Source: Thermoplasmatales archaeon UBA509 (GTDB taxonomy: Archaea; Thermoplasmatota; Thermoplasmata; Thermoplasmatales; Thermoplasmataceae). From it: 31,870 nt of DNA. The translations under genes and the position numbers were made by a program. Where the stretch lies: positions 1 to 31,870 of the forward strand of contig DAJC01000019.1 in assembly GCA_002498845.1 (NCBI GenBank), in the 5' to 3' direction. Below are positions 8,787 through 16,022 of this stretch, one piece after another. Below the pieces are notes generated by a model, which was not told where the DNA came from, searched no databases, and saw only the letters and a program-made list of their open reading frames with translations. Position 1 is the stretch's first letter. Every line of letters starts with the position of its first letter.

Positions 8787-9398
8787 ATGGACATCAAACT
8801 GGAGGGCTGGACATTCATGCCCGGCTATATGGCAGAAGCCATGAATGCAAGGCTTCATGAGATATTTGCTGAAATGGCGGAGAACACCCACTACATAAGG
8901 AGGGGGGATAAGCCAACGCTTCTCAAGGCCGGCGCAGAACTCATAATGATTCAGCTGGGGCTCACTTTCCACTCCCGCATTGCACCTGGCAGGCGCCGCG
9001 CGGGGGAGTTCATTGCTGAAACTGTGATCTACAGGGACGGCATCGAACTGGGCAACGGCCTTGGTTATGCCGCTGTTTCCGATCACAATAACGATGGAAA
9101 CGCCGCTCTGAAGATGGCAAAGAAGAGATCATACATAGATGCCGTTCTCAGCGTCACGGGCGCATCATCAATATTCACGCAGGATTACGGCGAATCCGCC
9201 GATCCCGTGACCAGGAACCGGCTTTCCTACATCTCCAGCCTCACCAGGGGCAACCGCATCCCCCAGGAGGTCCTGGATGCCATGGTTCACGCATGCGGGG
9301 CCGAGAGGATTGAGGAGATGTCAAAGCAGCAGGCTTCAAGGCTCATCGATTCCGTGCTGAAGTACATCCATGGCATGAATCCGGATCAGGGCAGGTGA
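8787..9398 (+). CDS. Phage/mobile-element DNA-annealing-like protein (Rad52/ssDNA-recombination type)
   Basis: This is a 203-residue protein. Early residues read D-K-P-T-L-L-K-A-G-A-E-L-I (about 41-53). A middle motif N-A-A-L-K-M-A-K-K-R-S-Y-I-D-A-V-L (about 104-120) is followed by T-G-A-S-S-I-F-T-Q-D. The C-terminal module has RLSYISSL, then MSKQQASRLIDSVL. The K-M-A-x-K-R-x-x-x-D-A-V-L..FTQD pattern and the Q-A-S-x-L-I-D tail are known to me from phage, plasmid and ICE proteins tied to single-strand annealing or recombination. I am fairly sure of the resemblance but not of the activity. It is leaderless, behind a TATA box, and is followed by two small genes on the same strand. Its presence inside a glycan locus suggests a mobile-element remnant. 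Confidence 0.55.
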   Translation: MDIKLEGWTFMPGYMAEAMNARLHEIFAEMAENTHYIRRGDKPTLLKAGAELIMIQLGLTFHSRIAPGRRRAGEFIAETVIYRDGIELGNGLGYAAVSDHNNDGNAALKMAKKRSYIDAVLSVTGASSIFTQDYGESADPVTRNRLSYISSLTRGNRIPQEVLDAMVHACGAERIEEMSKQQASRLIDSVLKYIHGMNPDQGR

Positions 9399-9426
9399 AT
9401 TTTATATATTCCTCTTGCCATATATA

Positions 9427-9654
9427 TTGGGGCAGAGTGACCGCAGCCTGAAGCTTCTCGACGATCTTGATCTTGTGATGGCGCAGATCATCAGGGAGAG
9501 CAAAACCGTCAGGAGGGACGCAAGGAAGGCCAGGAAGCTCATGGCATCCGGCAGGACTCGCAAGGCGCTGAAACGCATCTCCCGCATCAGGAATGCCGAC
9601 ATGGATGAACTGATATCATACATGCAGGGCATCATAAACCAGATGCTCAGGTAA
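9427..9654 (+). CDS. Small basic helical protein, unknown function
   Basis: This reads about 75 residues, very basic in the middle (VRRDARKARKLMASGRTRKA) and helical throughout, ending NQMLR. No family is recognised. The basic helices could bind nucleic acid, which is only a suggestion. TTTATATATT at 9401-9410 acts as a TATA box just after the upstream stop. TTG at 9427 is the start best placed relative to it. TTG at 9415 is too close to the box, and ATG at 9478 would remove 17 residues. It sits between the annealing-like protein and the ribbon-helix-helix gene, and probably belongs to the same element. Confidence 0.5.
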   Translation: MGQSDRSLKLLDDLDLVMAQIIRESKTVRRDARKARKLMASGRTRKALKRISRIRNADMDELISYMQGIINQMLR

Positions 9655-9688
9655 GTGAAATTTTTATGAATTCTGATCATGATGCACA

Positions 9689-10081
9689 ATGGAGAGGAAG
9701 CATCTATCGTTGTCAATCCCTGTTGATGTGTATGAAAGGCTAGAGGACATAAGGGAGAAGAGGCAGCCCATGTCCGGCCTCATTGCGGATATCCTGCAGT
9801 TTCATGCTGATAATCGTGGGAATATCATAACCAGAGGTGAACACATGGAGGCCATGGGCAGGAAGGATGAGATCATTCCGAATCTGAGCAGAAGGATCGA
9901 TGATCTGAACGCTACTGTGAAACCGCTGACAGAGAAGATCAGATCCGTGTCCAGTGAGCTGGGCATGGCTCTGGATGAGGTAAAGCAGAGGGAGAAGGAC
10001 TTCAGGGAGATGCGGGATGACCGCAACAACATTGCAAGCATCAACAGGGTGTTACAGAGCACCATCGAGGAGCTAAGGTAG
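9689..10081 (+). CDS. Ribbon-helix-helix protein with coiled-coil tail, cut by an amber codon
   Basis: Residues 1-45 form a CopG/Arc-like ribbon-helix-helix: strand K-H-L-S-L-S-I-P-V, then helices around VYERLEDIREKR and MSGLIADILQF. Residues ~60-130 form a heptad-rich coiled coil (RRIDDLNATVKPL, IRSVSSELGMALDEV, NRVLQSTIEELR). The frame stops at TAG 10079-10081, but the same frame continues for 21 codons with equally good coiled coil before TAA at 10147. TTTTTATGA at 9660-9668 is the TATA box for leaderless start at ATG 9689. The protein probably binds DNA as a dimer, as a regulator or partition-type factor of the local element. No partner ParA is seen. Confidence 0.65.
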   Translation: MERKHLSLSIPVDVYERLEDIREKRQPMSGLIADILQFHADNRGNIITRGEHMEAMGRKDEIIPNLSRRIDDLNATVKPLTEKIRSVSSELGMALDEVKQREKDFREMRDDRNNIASINRVLQSTIEELR

Positions 10082-10147
10082 GAGAATGCTGGCCTCCGTG
10101 AAAAGGTGAACGGCCGGAGGATCTTTGGCAGAGGTCAGGGAAAATAA
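10082..10147 (+). pseudogene. In-frame coding extension beyond the amber stop
   Basis: Read in the frame of the preceding gene, these bases give E-N-A-G-L-R-E-K-V-N-G-R-R-I-F-G-R-G-Q-G-K and then TAA. The first eight residues keep the coiled-coil heptad that the TAG interrupts. A single base change (CAG to TAG) would explain the break. Readthrough is the less likely alternative. Confidence 0.45.
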
Positions 10148-10174
10148 TAATATGACAGCAATATTTCCACTGCC

Positions 10175-11071
10175 ATGGGCAAAAGTTTTCTCATCACCGG
10201 CGGAGAGGGATTCATTGGAAGGAACATCCGGAAGCATATTGCTGATCATGGAATGAATGCATCAACGCTGGATATTGCGGGAAACCCAGATTACAGGATA
10301 TCTGTCACAGATTTCACTTCCCTGTTGAAGATTGAGGATCACTTCGACGGCATATTCCATCTTGCCGCCACAACATCACCGCCGCAGTTCGAGGTTGATC
10401 CCGTTGGCGGCTTCAGTGTTAACGCAAACGGAACACTCAACGTCCTGGAATTTGCAAGAAAGCGCGGCATCAGGAGGGTCGTGATGGCCTCCTCCTCATC
10501 GGTTTACGGGGACAGCAGGGAGATCTCCACAGAATCCAGTGTTCCGGACAGGTATGCCAATCTCTATCCCGTCACAAAGATGCTGGATGAATACCTCGGT
10601 CGATACTATTCAAGTAGAGGCGAAATTGAATGCATCGCTCTCAGATACTTCAACACCTTTGGTTCCGGCGAGAACTCCAAGGGCATGTATTCGAGCCAGA
10701 TTTCCAAGTTCATTGAGTACGCCATGGCAGGTGATCCAATAATCATATACGGCGACGGAACTCAGAGGAGGGATTTCATCTACGTCAAGGACAATGTCAG
10801 GGCGACGTGGCTGGCATATCTCAGGGGCAGGCCTGGAGAGTCATATAATATAGGTACCGGAATATCAAGGGATTTCAACAGCATAGCCGACCTTGTCAGG
10901 CGCATAGTTGGTTCGAATTCAGAGATAAGGCACATACCAAATCCCCTGAGATCGTACCAGATGTTCACGCAGGCGGATATGGGGAAGACCAGTAGGGATT
11001 TGGGCTTCACGCCTGAATACGATCTGGAGAGGGCTATAGGGGAGATGGTCGCGCAGCGATCGTCAGGATGA
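10175..11071 (+). CDS. NAD-dependent nucleotide-sugar epimerase/dehydratase (GalE-like)
   Basis: This is an extended short-chain dehydrogenase of 298 residues, cytoplasmic. The Rossmann loop is T-G-G-E-G-F-I-G (residues 8-15). An acidic residue in STLDIAG after the second strand favours NAD. The active site has S-S-S-S-V-Y-G followed by Y-P-V-T-K, the Y-x3-K pair. GDGTQRRDFIYVKD is the substrate-domain signature of UDP-glucose/UDP-N-acetylglucosamine 4-epimerases and related enzymes. It is slightly shorter than classical GalE (about 330). The likely job is to supply an epimerised NDP-sugar for the glycan locus. An A/T-rich box at ~10143-10155 lies 26 nt before the ATG. The exact NDP-sugar is unknown. 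Confidence 0.85.
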   Translation: MGKSFLITGGEGFIGRNIRKHIADHGMNASTLDIAGNPDYRISVTDFTSLLKIEDHFDGIFHLAATTSPPQFEVDPVGGFSVNANGTLNVLEFARKRGIRRVVMASSSSVYGDSREISTESSVPDRYANLYPVTKMLDEYLGRYYSSRGEIECIALRYFNTFGSGENSKGMYSSQISKFIEYAMAGDPIIIYGDGTQRRDFIYVKDNVRATWLAYLRGRPGESYNIGTGISRDFNSIADLVRRIVGSNSEIRHIPNPLRSYQMFTQADMGKTSRDLGFTPEYDLERAIGEMVAQRSSG

Positions 11072-11072
11072 T

Positions 11073-11918
11073 TCAGATCCACCTGAATTTCCTGTAATAG
11101 AGCCTTATCAGTCTTTCAGGTACGTATTTATAGAATCTTGAATGCCTTACGCCGAATGCAATGAGTGAGATTCCCTGACCCATCACTTCACCGAGGGGGT
11201 TGAACTTGCTCCCATCATCGTGCCTGTATGGCGATTGCGATTCCACTATCCTTCCGCCAGATTTCATGATGTGGTACAGCAGCGAAATGTCATAAGAGGT
11301 ATTTGTCACGCCTACTCTCCCCATGGCATTCACAAATGCATCGGCCCTGAATATCTTATAGCCGCTCTGCGTATCATCCACCCTTAAACCGGTGAGGGCA
11401 CGAACAAGCGTGTTGAATCCCCTGCTCAGGAACCTCCTGAGAAATGGAATGTTGCCGGTACCGTCATACCTGGATAGTATTACGGCAGTGCTGTCAGCAA
11501 TGAGAGGTATCCTCTTTACGATTTCAGAAAAAACTATGCTGTTGTCCGCATCCATTAGGATAACAAACTCTCCCGATATGTAGGGAACGGACCTGGCTAT
11601 TGCACCGCCCTTGCCGTTCCTTCCACCTGACTTGAGAGGCAGGATGAAACCGTACCTTTTGCTGAAACCCCCCACAATATTCTCGGTTCCATCGTTGCCG
11701 TCAATGGATACAATGACATGCCATGGGAGCGTGTTCCGGGAGATGAATTCAGCCACATCATGCAGTACAGGTCCTATCCTCGATTCCTCATTGTATGCCG
11801 GGATTACGATACAGAACTCCCGATTTAGAATACTGAAATTTTCTTTTATATTGGAGTCTGCCGATTCCAATTCTTCTGCAGAAAGACTTTTTCTCAATAT
11901 CATTAGTAATATCTCCAT
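11073..11918 (-). CDS. GT2 family polyprenyl-phosphate glycosyltransferase (Dpm/Dpg-like)
   Basis: This 281-residue GT-A enzyme resembles dolichyl-phosphate mannose and glucose synthases, which load a sugar on a polyprenyl-phosphate carrier at the inner membrane face. It has an IVIPAYNEESRIGPVL start near residue 38, VSIDGNDGTE, an M-D-A-D-N-S metal site at about 122-127, and the Dpm/Dpg signature D-D-T-Q-S-G-Y-K-I-F-R near 180-190. There are no C-terminal membrane helices, so the enzyme would be membrane-associated at most. The first ~35 residues are unusual for the family, and a later start cannot be excluded. It faces the epimerase gene with a 1-bp gap. Its product could feed GT-C transferases such as the one proposed at 3740. 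Confidence 0.85.
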   Translation of the reverse strand: MEILLMILRKSLSAEELESADSNIKENFSILNREFCIVIPAYNEESRIGPVLHDVAEFISRNTLPWHVIVSIDGNDGTENIVGGFSKRYGFILPLKSGGRNGKGGAIARSVPYISGEFVILMDADNSIVFSEIVKRIPLIADSTAVILSRYDGTGNIPFLRRFLSRGFNTLVRALTGLRVDDTQSGYKIFRADAFVNAMGRVGVTNTSYDISLLYHIMKSGGRIVESQSPYRHDDGSKFNPLGEVMGQGISLIAFGVRHSRFYKYVPERLIRLYYRKFRWI

Positions 11919-12252
11919 TATTAAATAATTTACGTTTTGATAGGGTTACTGGAAATTTTCGCTTTCAATTTCACAGATATACTGGAATGGACGCATGAAA
12001 AGCAATCGCAGCTCATGATGGACAACATGCATCCCTGATCCCCGGTTTCTTTGAGAGATCATTCAGTATTTCAACAGATCGTAGGCATTCCATTAAAAAT
12101 GTTTAAATCTCATGTTCGTTGAATGACGTACCAATGAATTCTGGAATTATTCTTTCCCAGGATATCTTACCATTGCCTTGGATTCATTTTTTGGATTATC
12201 AACGGATGAAGGTCAATTTGTTTGCATTAGCCAGGGGAGGAGTTTTGTGACT

Positions 12253-12286
12253 GCAGATGAGGCTGCATATATATGCCCTCAGCTGC
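12253..12286. repeat. Hairpin-forming inverted repeat around a palindrome
   Basis: GCAGATGAGG and CCTCAGCTGC pair over 10 bp with one mismatch. Between them is a perfect 12-bp palindrome GCATATATATGC, with a 2-base bulge on the left side. It lies about 160 bp before rmlC. It may be an operator, an RNA hairpin or a mobile-element end, and nothing else decides between these. Confidence 0.4.
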
Positions 12287-12415
12287 CATTCCCACTGGCG
12301 TGGTTATCCCGGCATTTTCATGAAGTTTATACCATTCCGGACTGAATGGAAAATATGCCTATGGCATTAACTGATTCTGGAGACAGGATACTCTCAATGA
12401 ACCGGTGATATCAAT

Positions 12416-12426
12416 AAAATTATAAT
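12416..12426 (+). promoter_or_regulatory. TATA box for the rmlCBD operon
   Basis: AAATTATAATT is centred about 26 nt upstream of the rmlC ATG, with no Shine-Dalgarno in between, as for a leaderless transcript. Confidence 0.55.
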
Positions 12427-12446
12427 TCGAGTCGGTATCATCTGCC

Positions 12447-13013
12447 ATGCCATTTGAATTTCTTGATACAGGCATAACAGGTCCGAAAATTATCATACCG
12501 ATACTTCATGCAGACATGAGAGGTTTTTTCTTTGAGTCCTACAGGAAAAGTGATTTCAACTCACACGGCATAGCCGACAATTTTGTGCAGCAGAACATAT
12601 CGCTCTCGGCAAAAAATGTGCTACGCGGCCTCCATTACCAGTTAAATCCCGCAGCACAGGGAAAACTCGTGTCAGTAATGTCCGGCAGGATATTTGATGT
12701 TGCAGTGGACATCCGGAAAAATTCACCAACATTCGGGAAGTACATATCAGTCGAACTCAGCTCTTCGGAACCAAGGATGTTCTGGATACCTGCTGGTTTC
12801 GCCCATGGCTTCGTCTCCCTGGAGGACGGCACCAGGGTGTCCTATCTCACCACAAGGGAATACTCTCCCCAGCATGAAAGGGGCATAATCTGGAACGATC
12901 CGGATATAGGCATTAAGTGGCCAGTGCAATCACCAATAATTGCAGAAAGGGATTCGATGTTTCCGCGTCTCAGAGAAGCGGGCATAAACTTTGAGTATGG
13001 TGATGCGGAATGA
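12447..13013 (+). CDS. rmlC: dTDP-4-dehydrorhamnose 3,5-epimerase
   Basis: This catalyses the third step of dTDP-L-rhamnose synthesis: epimerisation at C3 and C5 of dTDP-4-keto-6-deoxyglucose. The 188-residue cupin matches the family along its length: D-M-R-G-F-F-F-E-S-Y near residue 24, Q-Q-N-I-S-L-S, then V-L-R-G-L-H-Y-Q with the catalytic His (~residue 62), D-V-A-V-D-I-R, W-I-P-A-G-F-A-H-G-F, and W-N-D-P-D-I-G-I-K-W-P near the end. Length is normal (about 180-190). Its stop overlaps the rmlB start in ATGA, so the two are translationally coupled. It is first of rmlC-rmlB-rmlD. Confidence 0.96.
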   Translation: MPFEFLDTGITGPKIIIPILHADMRGFFFESYRKSDFNSHGIADNFVQQNISLSAKNVLRGLHYQLNPAAQGKLVSVMSGRIFDVAVDIRKNSPTFGKYISVELSSSEPRMFWIPAGFAHGFVSLEDGTRVSYLTTREYSPQHERGIIWNDPDIGIKWPVQSPIIAERDSMFPRLREAGINFEYGDAE

Positions 13014-13990
13014 GAATGATCGTAACAGGCGGACTCGGTTTCATAGGATCAAATTTCATAAGGCAGAGGATGAGGGATCATCCTGAAGACCAGATAATCA
13101 ATGTTGATATTGTCAGCTACGCATCGAACCCTCTCAACAGGGATCTTGGGAGTCTCGGTTCCTACAGTTTCATCAGGGCAGATATATCAGACTATGCTGC
13201 AATGAAATCCATTGCCGGGGATGCTGACTGCATAGTCAACTTTGCAGCTGAATCCCATGTGGACAATTCGATAGCATCATCTGACCAGTTTGTGAAGTCA
13301 AACATCCTTGGAGTCCATACATTACTGAAGGTTGTGAGGGAGACCGGAATAAGGTTCCACCATGTCTCCACCGACGAGGTATTTGGATCCCTGAGGATAG
13401 GCTCCAGGGACAAGTTCACTGAAAGTTCTCCATACAACCCAAGGAATCCATACTCTGCCACAAAGGCTTCCTCTGACTTTCTGGTGCGTGCCTTCTGCAA
13501 TACCTACCACATCAACGCAACGATATCAAATTGCAGCAATAATTACGGACCGTACCAGCACCCTGAGAAGCTCATACCAAAGACCATTCTGAACGCGCTC
13601 TCGGAACAAAGGATACCAATCTACGGGGGCGGAGACCAGGTCAGGGACTGGATACATGTTGATGATCATGTTTCTGCCATTTCACTGATCCTTGAAAGGG
13701 GTGTTCCTGGAAGTACTTACCTTATCGGGGGTGAAAATGAGAGAAGCAATATTTCCGTTGTACGTGAGATCCTGGAAGTAATGGGAAAACCTGGGGATCT
13801 CATAGAACATGTGGATGACAGGCCCGGGCATGATGTGAGATATGCCATTGAAACCTCCCCTTCACTCAGAAAGATGGGCTGGAAGCGGAAGATTGATTTT
13901 AGGTCCGGACTTGAAATGACCATAAGGCACTACATGGAAAATTCCCCCGTATACCGGACTCCGGAAAGCTGGGCTGGTGAATGGCATTAA
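13010..13990 (+). CDS. rmlB: dTDP-glucose 4,6-dehydratase
   Basis: This converts dTDP-glucose to dTDP-4-keto-6-deoxyglucose, the second step of the pathway. The extended SDR of 326 residues has V-T-G-G-L-G-F-I-G-S-N at the N-terminus, A-A-E-S-H-V-D-N-S-I around residue 80, the dehydratase triad S-T-D-E-V-F-G (Asp and Glu) near 122, and Y-S-A-T-K as the Y-x3-K pair. It also has the S-N-N-Y-G-P-Y-Q-H-P-E-K-L-I-P signature and R-D-W-I-H-V-D-D-H. These leave little doubt about its identity. A GGTGAT site sits just before the ATG inside the rmlC end. It overlaps rmlD by 14 bp. Confidence 0.96.
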   Translation: MRMIVTGGLGFIGSNFIRQRMRDHPEDQIINVDIVSYASNPLNRDLGSLGSYSFIRADISDYAAMKSIAGDADCIVNFAAESHVDNSIASSDQFVKSNILGVHTLLKVVRETGIRFHHVSTDEVFGSLRIGSRDKFTESSPYNPRNPYSATKASSDFLVRAFCNTYHINATISNCSNNYGPYQHPEKLIPKTILNALSEQRIPIYGGGDQVRDWIHVDDHVSAISLILERGVPGSTYLIGGENERSNISVVREILEVMGKPGDLIEHVDDRPGHDVRYAIETSPSLRKMGWKRKIDFRSGLEMTIRHYMENSPVYRTPESWAGEWH

Positions 13991-14837
13991 GACACTTGTC
14001 ATAGGCGGGAGCGGTTTTGTTGGCATGCACCTGGTGAGGCATTTTTCATGCCAGGGAACTAGTCGATCCGCGAATTCCGGATTCCTTGCGATGGACATCC
14101 TGTCCCCAACTTCAGTCAGGAAGGTGATAGGTGGCGTTAACCCGGACCTTGTGATCAATGCCTCCGGGCTCACCAATGTGGACTATTGTGAGAATCATCC
14201 GGAGGAAGCCATGAAGGTTAACGGATATGCCGTTCAGACACTGGCAGATGCTGCAGAAGAAAACGGATCGGAATTCTTTCACATTTCCACCGACTACGTA
14301 TTCTCCGGACAAAAAGGAAATTACTCTGAAGATTCGGAGACGGAACCTGTCAATGAGTACGGCAGGTCAAAGCTGATTGCTGAGAATATTCTGGCAGGAA
14401 GGAAATGCACCATATTGAGGATATCAACGCCATATGGCATAAATTATTCCGGCAGGAAGAAGACCTTCATGGAATTCGTCCTGTCCGCACTGATGAAAAA
14501 AAGGACTATCAGGATTGTTTCGGATCAGTTCACAACGCCAACCTACGTTGATGATATTCCTAGGGTGATTGAAAAACTTTACACAGCGAAGAGGCATGGC
14601 ATTTACCATCTTGGTTCTGCAGAGTGTGTGGGCAGACTGGAATTTTCACTGCTTCTGGCAGAGGTTTTTTCCCTTGATGTTTCCAGTATAATGGCTGTGA
14701 AAACCGGTGATCTTGGCTTCAATGCAAGAAGGCCATTGAATACATGCATGAATATATCAAAGGTGTCAGGAATATTCCATCCCGCCTCCATAAGGGAAAA
14801 TCTTGAGGAGATAAGGAAAAGTTTATCTCCTAGATGA
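13977..14837 (+). CDS. rmlD: dTDP-4-dehydrorhamnose reductase
   Basis: This catalyses the last step, NAD(P)H reduction of dTDP-4-keto-L-rhamnose to dTDP-L-rhamnose. The 286-residue SDR-type protein has I-G-G-S-G-F-V-G-M at residues 9-17, then V-I-N-A-S-G-L-T-N-V-D-Y-C-E, H-I-S-T-D-Y-V-F-S-G, and E-Y-G-R-S-K as the Y-x3-K pair, all RmlD hallmarks. F-T-T-P-T-Y-V-D-D-I is the substrate-loop motif. The start is GTG at 13977, inside the end of rmlB. ATG at 13981 is out of frame. Its 3' end overlaps the convergent rmlA by 15 bp. Confidence 0.94.
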   Translation: MNGIKTLVIGGSGFVGMHLVRHFSCQGTSRSANSGFLAMDILSPTSVRKVIGGVNPDLVINASGLTNVDYCENHPEEAMKVNGYAVQTLADAAEENGSEFFHISTDYVFSGQKGNYSEDSETEPVNEYGRSKLIAENILAGRKCTILRISTPYGINYSGRKKTFMEFVLSALMKKRTIRIVSDQFTTPTYVDDIPRVIEKLYTAKRHGIYHLGSAECVGRLEFSLLLAEVFSLDVSSIMAVKTGDLGFNARRPLNTCMNISKVSGIFHPASIRENLEEIRKSLSPR

Positions 14838-15539
14838 AACCAATTCCCTTATGACATTGGATGCATCAAGGAGGCTGTCAAATGTTCCCGCATCAAGCCA
14901 TGGTTCCTTAAGTATTCCATAACTGAGTGTGTTGCTGGAGAGATACAGATTATTCACATCCGTAATCTCAAGTTCACCCCTTGCAGACCTGGTTATTGAC
15001 CTTATCTTATCGAAAACCGTAGCGTCGTACATGTAGAGACCGGTAACTGCGTACGGACTCTTTGGCTCGGTTGGTTTTTCTTCTATCCTTATGATTCTGT
15101 TACCATCAAAAACCGGGACACCGAATCTCTGCGGGTTTTCAACGGATTTGAGGAATATTTTCGCCCCATTCCGAAAGGATGAGATATCCGGTTTAACATT
15201 GTCGAGAATTATGTTATCTCCCAGTATCACAGTCATGTTGTCGGCATGCACAAATTCCTCTACCAGGGATAGGGCTTCGGCTATTCCTCCTGCGTTATCC
15301 TGGAGTGCATAGTGAAATTGAGCATTGAACTGTTTACCGGAGCCAAGAAGGTTCATGAAGCTCCCTCCATGCTCCTTTCCAGTCACTATCATAATGTCCC
15401 TGATGCCGGAACTTACCAGCGTGTCTATGGGATAGTATATCATAGGTTTGTTGTAGACTGGGAGAAGGTGCTTGTTTGTTACAAGGGTGAGGGGATGTAA
15501 CCTTGAGCCAGTTCCACCAGCAAGAATTATGCCTTTCAT
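14823..15539 (-). CDS. rmlA: Glucose-1-phosphate thymidylyltransferase
   Basis: This makes dTDP-glucose from dTTP and glucose-1-phosphate, the first pathway step. The protein starts M-K-G-I-I-L-A-G-G-T-G-S-R-L-H-P-L-T, the nucleotidyltransferase loop, followed by K-H-L-L-P-V-Y-N-K-P-M-I-Y-Y-P. It has V-I-L-G-D-N-I (metal Asp), V-P-V-F-D..I-I-R-I-E-E-K-P and G-L-Y-M-Y-D, all as in short RmlA (about 240 residues). ATG at 15539 is chosen because it gives the canonical N-terminus. An ATG at 15545 adds only two residues. The frame also extends to 15617, but those codons are the tail of an IS110 remnant and lie upstream of the TATA-like ATTATAAAG (~15561-15569). It is transcribed towards rmlCBD, with its own promoter. 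Confidence 0.95.
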   Translation of the reverse strand: MKGIILAGGTGSRLHPLTLVTNKHLLPVYNKPMIYYPIDTLVSSGIRDIMIVTGKEHGGSFMNLLGSGKQFNAQFHYALQDNAGGIAEALSLVEEFVHADNMTVILGDNIILDNVKPDISSFRNGAKIFLKSVENPQRFGVPVFDGNRIIRIEEKPTEPKSPYAVTGLYMYDATVFDKIRSITRSARGELEITDVNNLYLSSNTLSYGILKEPWLDAGTFDSLLDASNVIRELVSSRR

Positions 15540-15569
15540 TCCCATACGTATCTTATTTTCTTTATAATA

Positions 15570-15831
15570 ATATTGCGCATCCCCTGGCTTTTGGACACGA
15601 TTGATGCGATTCTTCACTGATCCATGGCATTCCCTTATGGGTCTGTCCCTCGGGGATACTGTATCTATCGCTATGGAAAGTGCCCATCCTGCTGCCGGTA
15701 TCCTTTGACATGTGGCCTCTTCTCATGATGGATGATGAATCTCCTGTGGCAGGTATTACACCGAAGAATGAAGCCAGCTTGTCCGCATTACCGAATCTGT
15801 TCCTGTCGATGTAGGAGGAGAGAAGGGACAC
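15570..15831 (-). pseudogene. IS110-family transposase C-terminal remnant, frameshifted
   Basis: The leftward strand from 15831 reads NRFGNADKLASFFGVIP, then SSSIMRRGHMSKD. This is the conserved C-terminal (Transposase_20) region of IS110 transposases. Near 15685 the frame changes, and the next frame continues with L-S-I-A-I-D-T-V-S-P-R-D-R-P-I-R-E, then GSVKNRIN, again in IS110 order. A small deletion at the W-A-L-S-I-A-I position explains the shift. The N-terminal RuvC-like catalytic half is absent, so it cannot transpose. The remnant stops at the rmlA promoter. Bases 15841-16022 beyond it are A/T-rich and show no gene. Confidence 0.8.
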
Positions 15832-16022
15832 TGTTCAAGATGAAGAATAACCCGGAGAAATTGAAAAGAATAACATTAGAAACAAAACTTATTCTACCAT
15901 CAATAGTAGGCACGCACTAAAGCAAAGGAGAATAATAGAAGAGTGATGATTGTTAGGAGGCCAATCTTATCCCATAATAAACAAACAATCCAAAATTTTG
16001 GATACAATCTTTGATTTTCAAG

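Larger units (their letters stand above)
11919..12446. other. 528-bp divergent intergenic region without a convincing gene
   Basis: It lies between the leftward Dpm-like gene and the rightward rmlC. The left edge holds an A/T-rich box (ATTAAATAATTTA) usable by the leftward gene, and the right edge holds the rmlC TATA box. In the middle are a hairpin (12253-12286) and two overlapping short frames. One runs from ATG 12134 (38 codons). The other is from TTG 12178 to a stop at 12345 (55 codons). Neither resembles a family I know. Confidence 0.5.
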
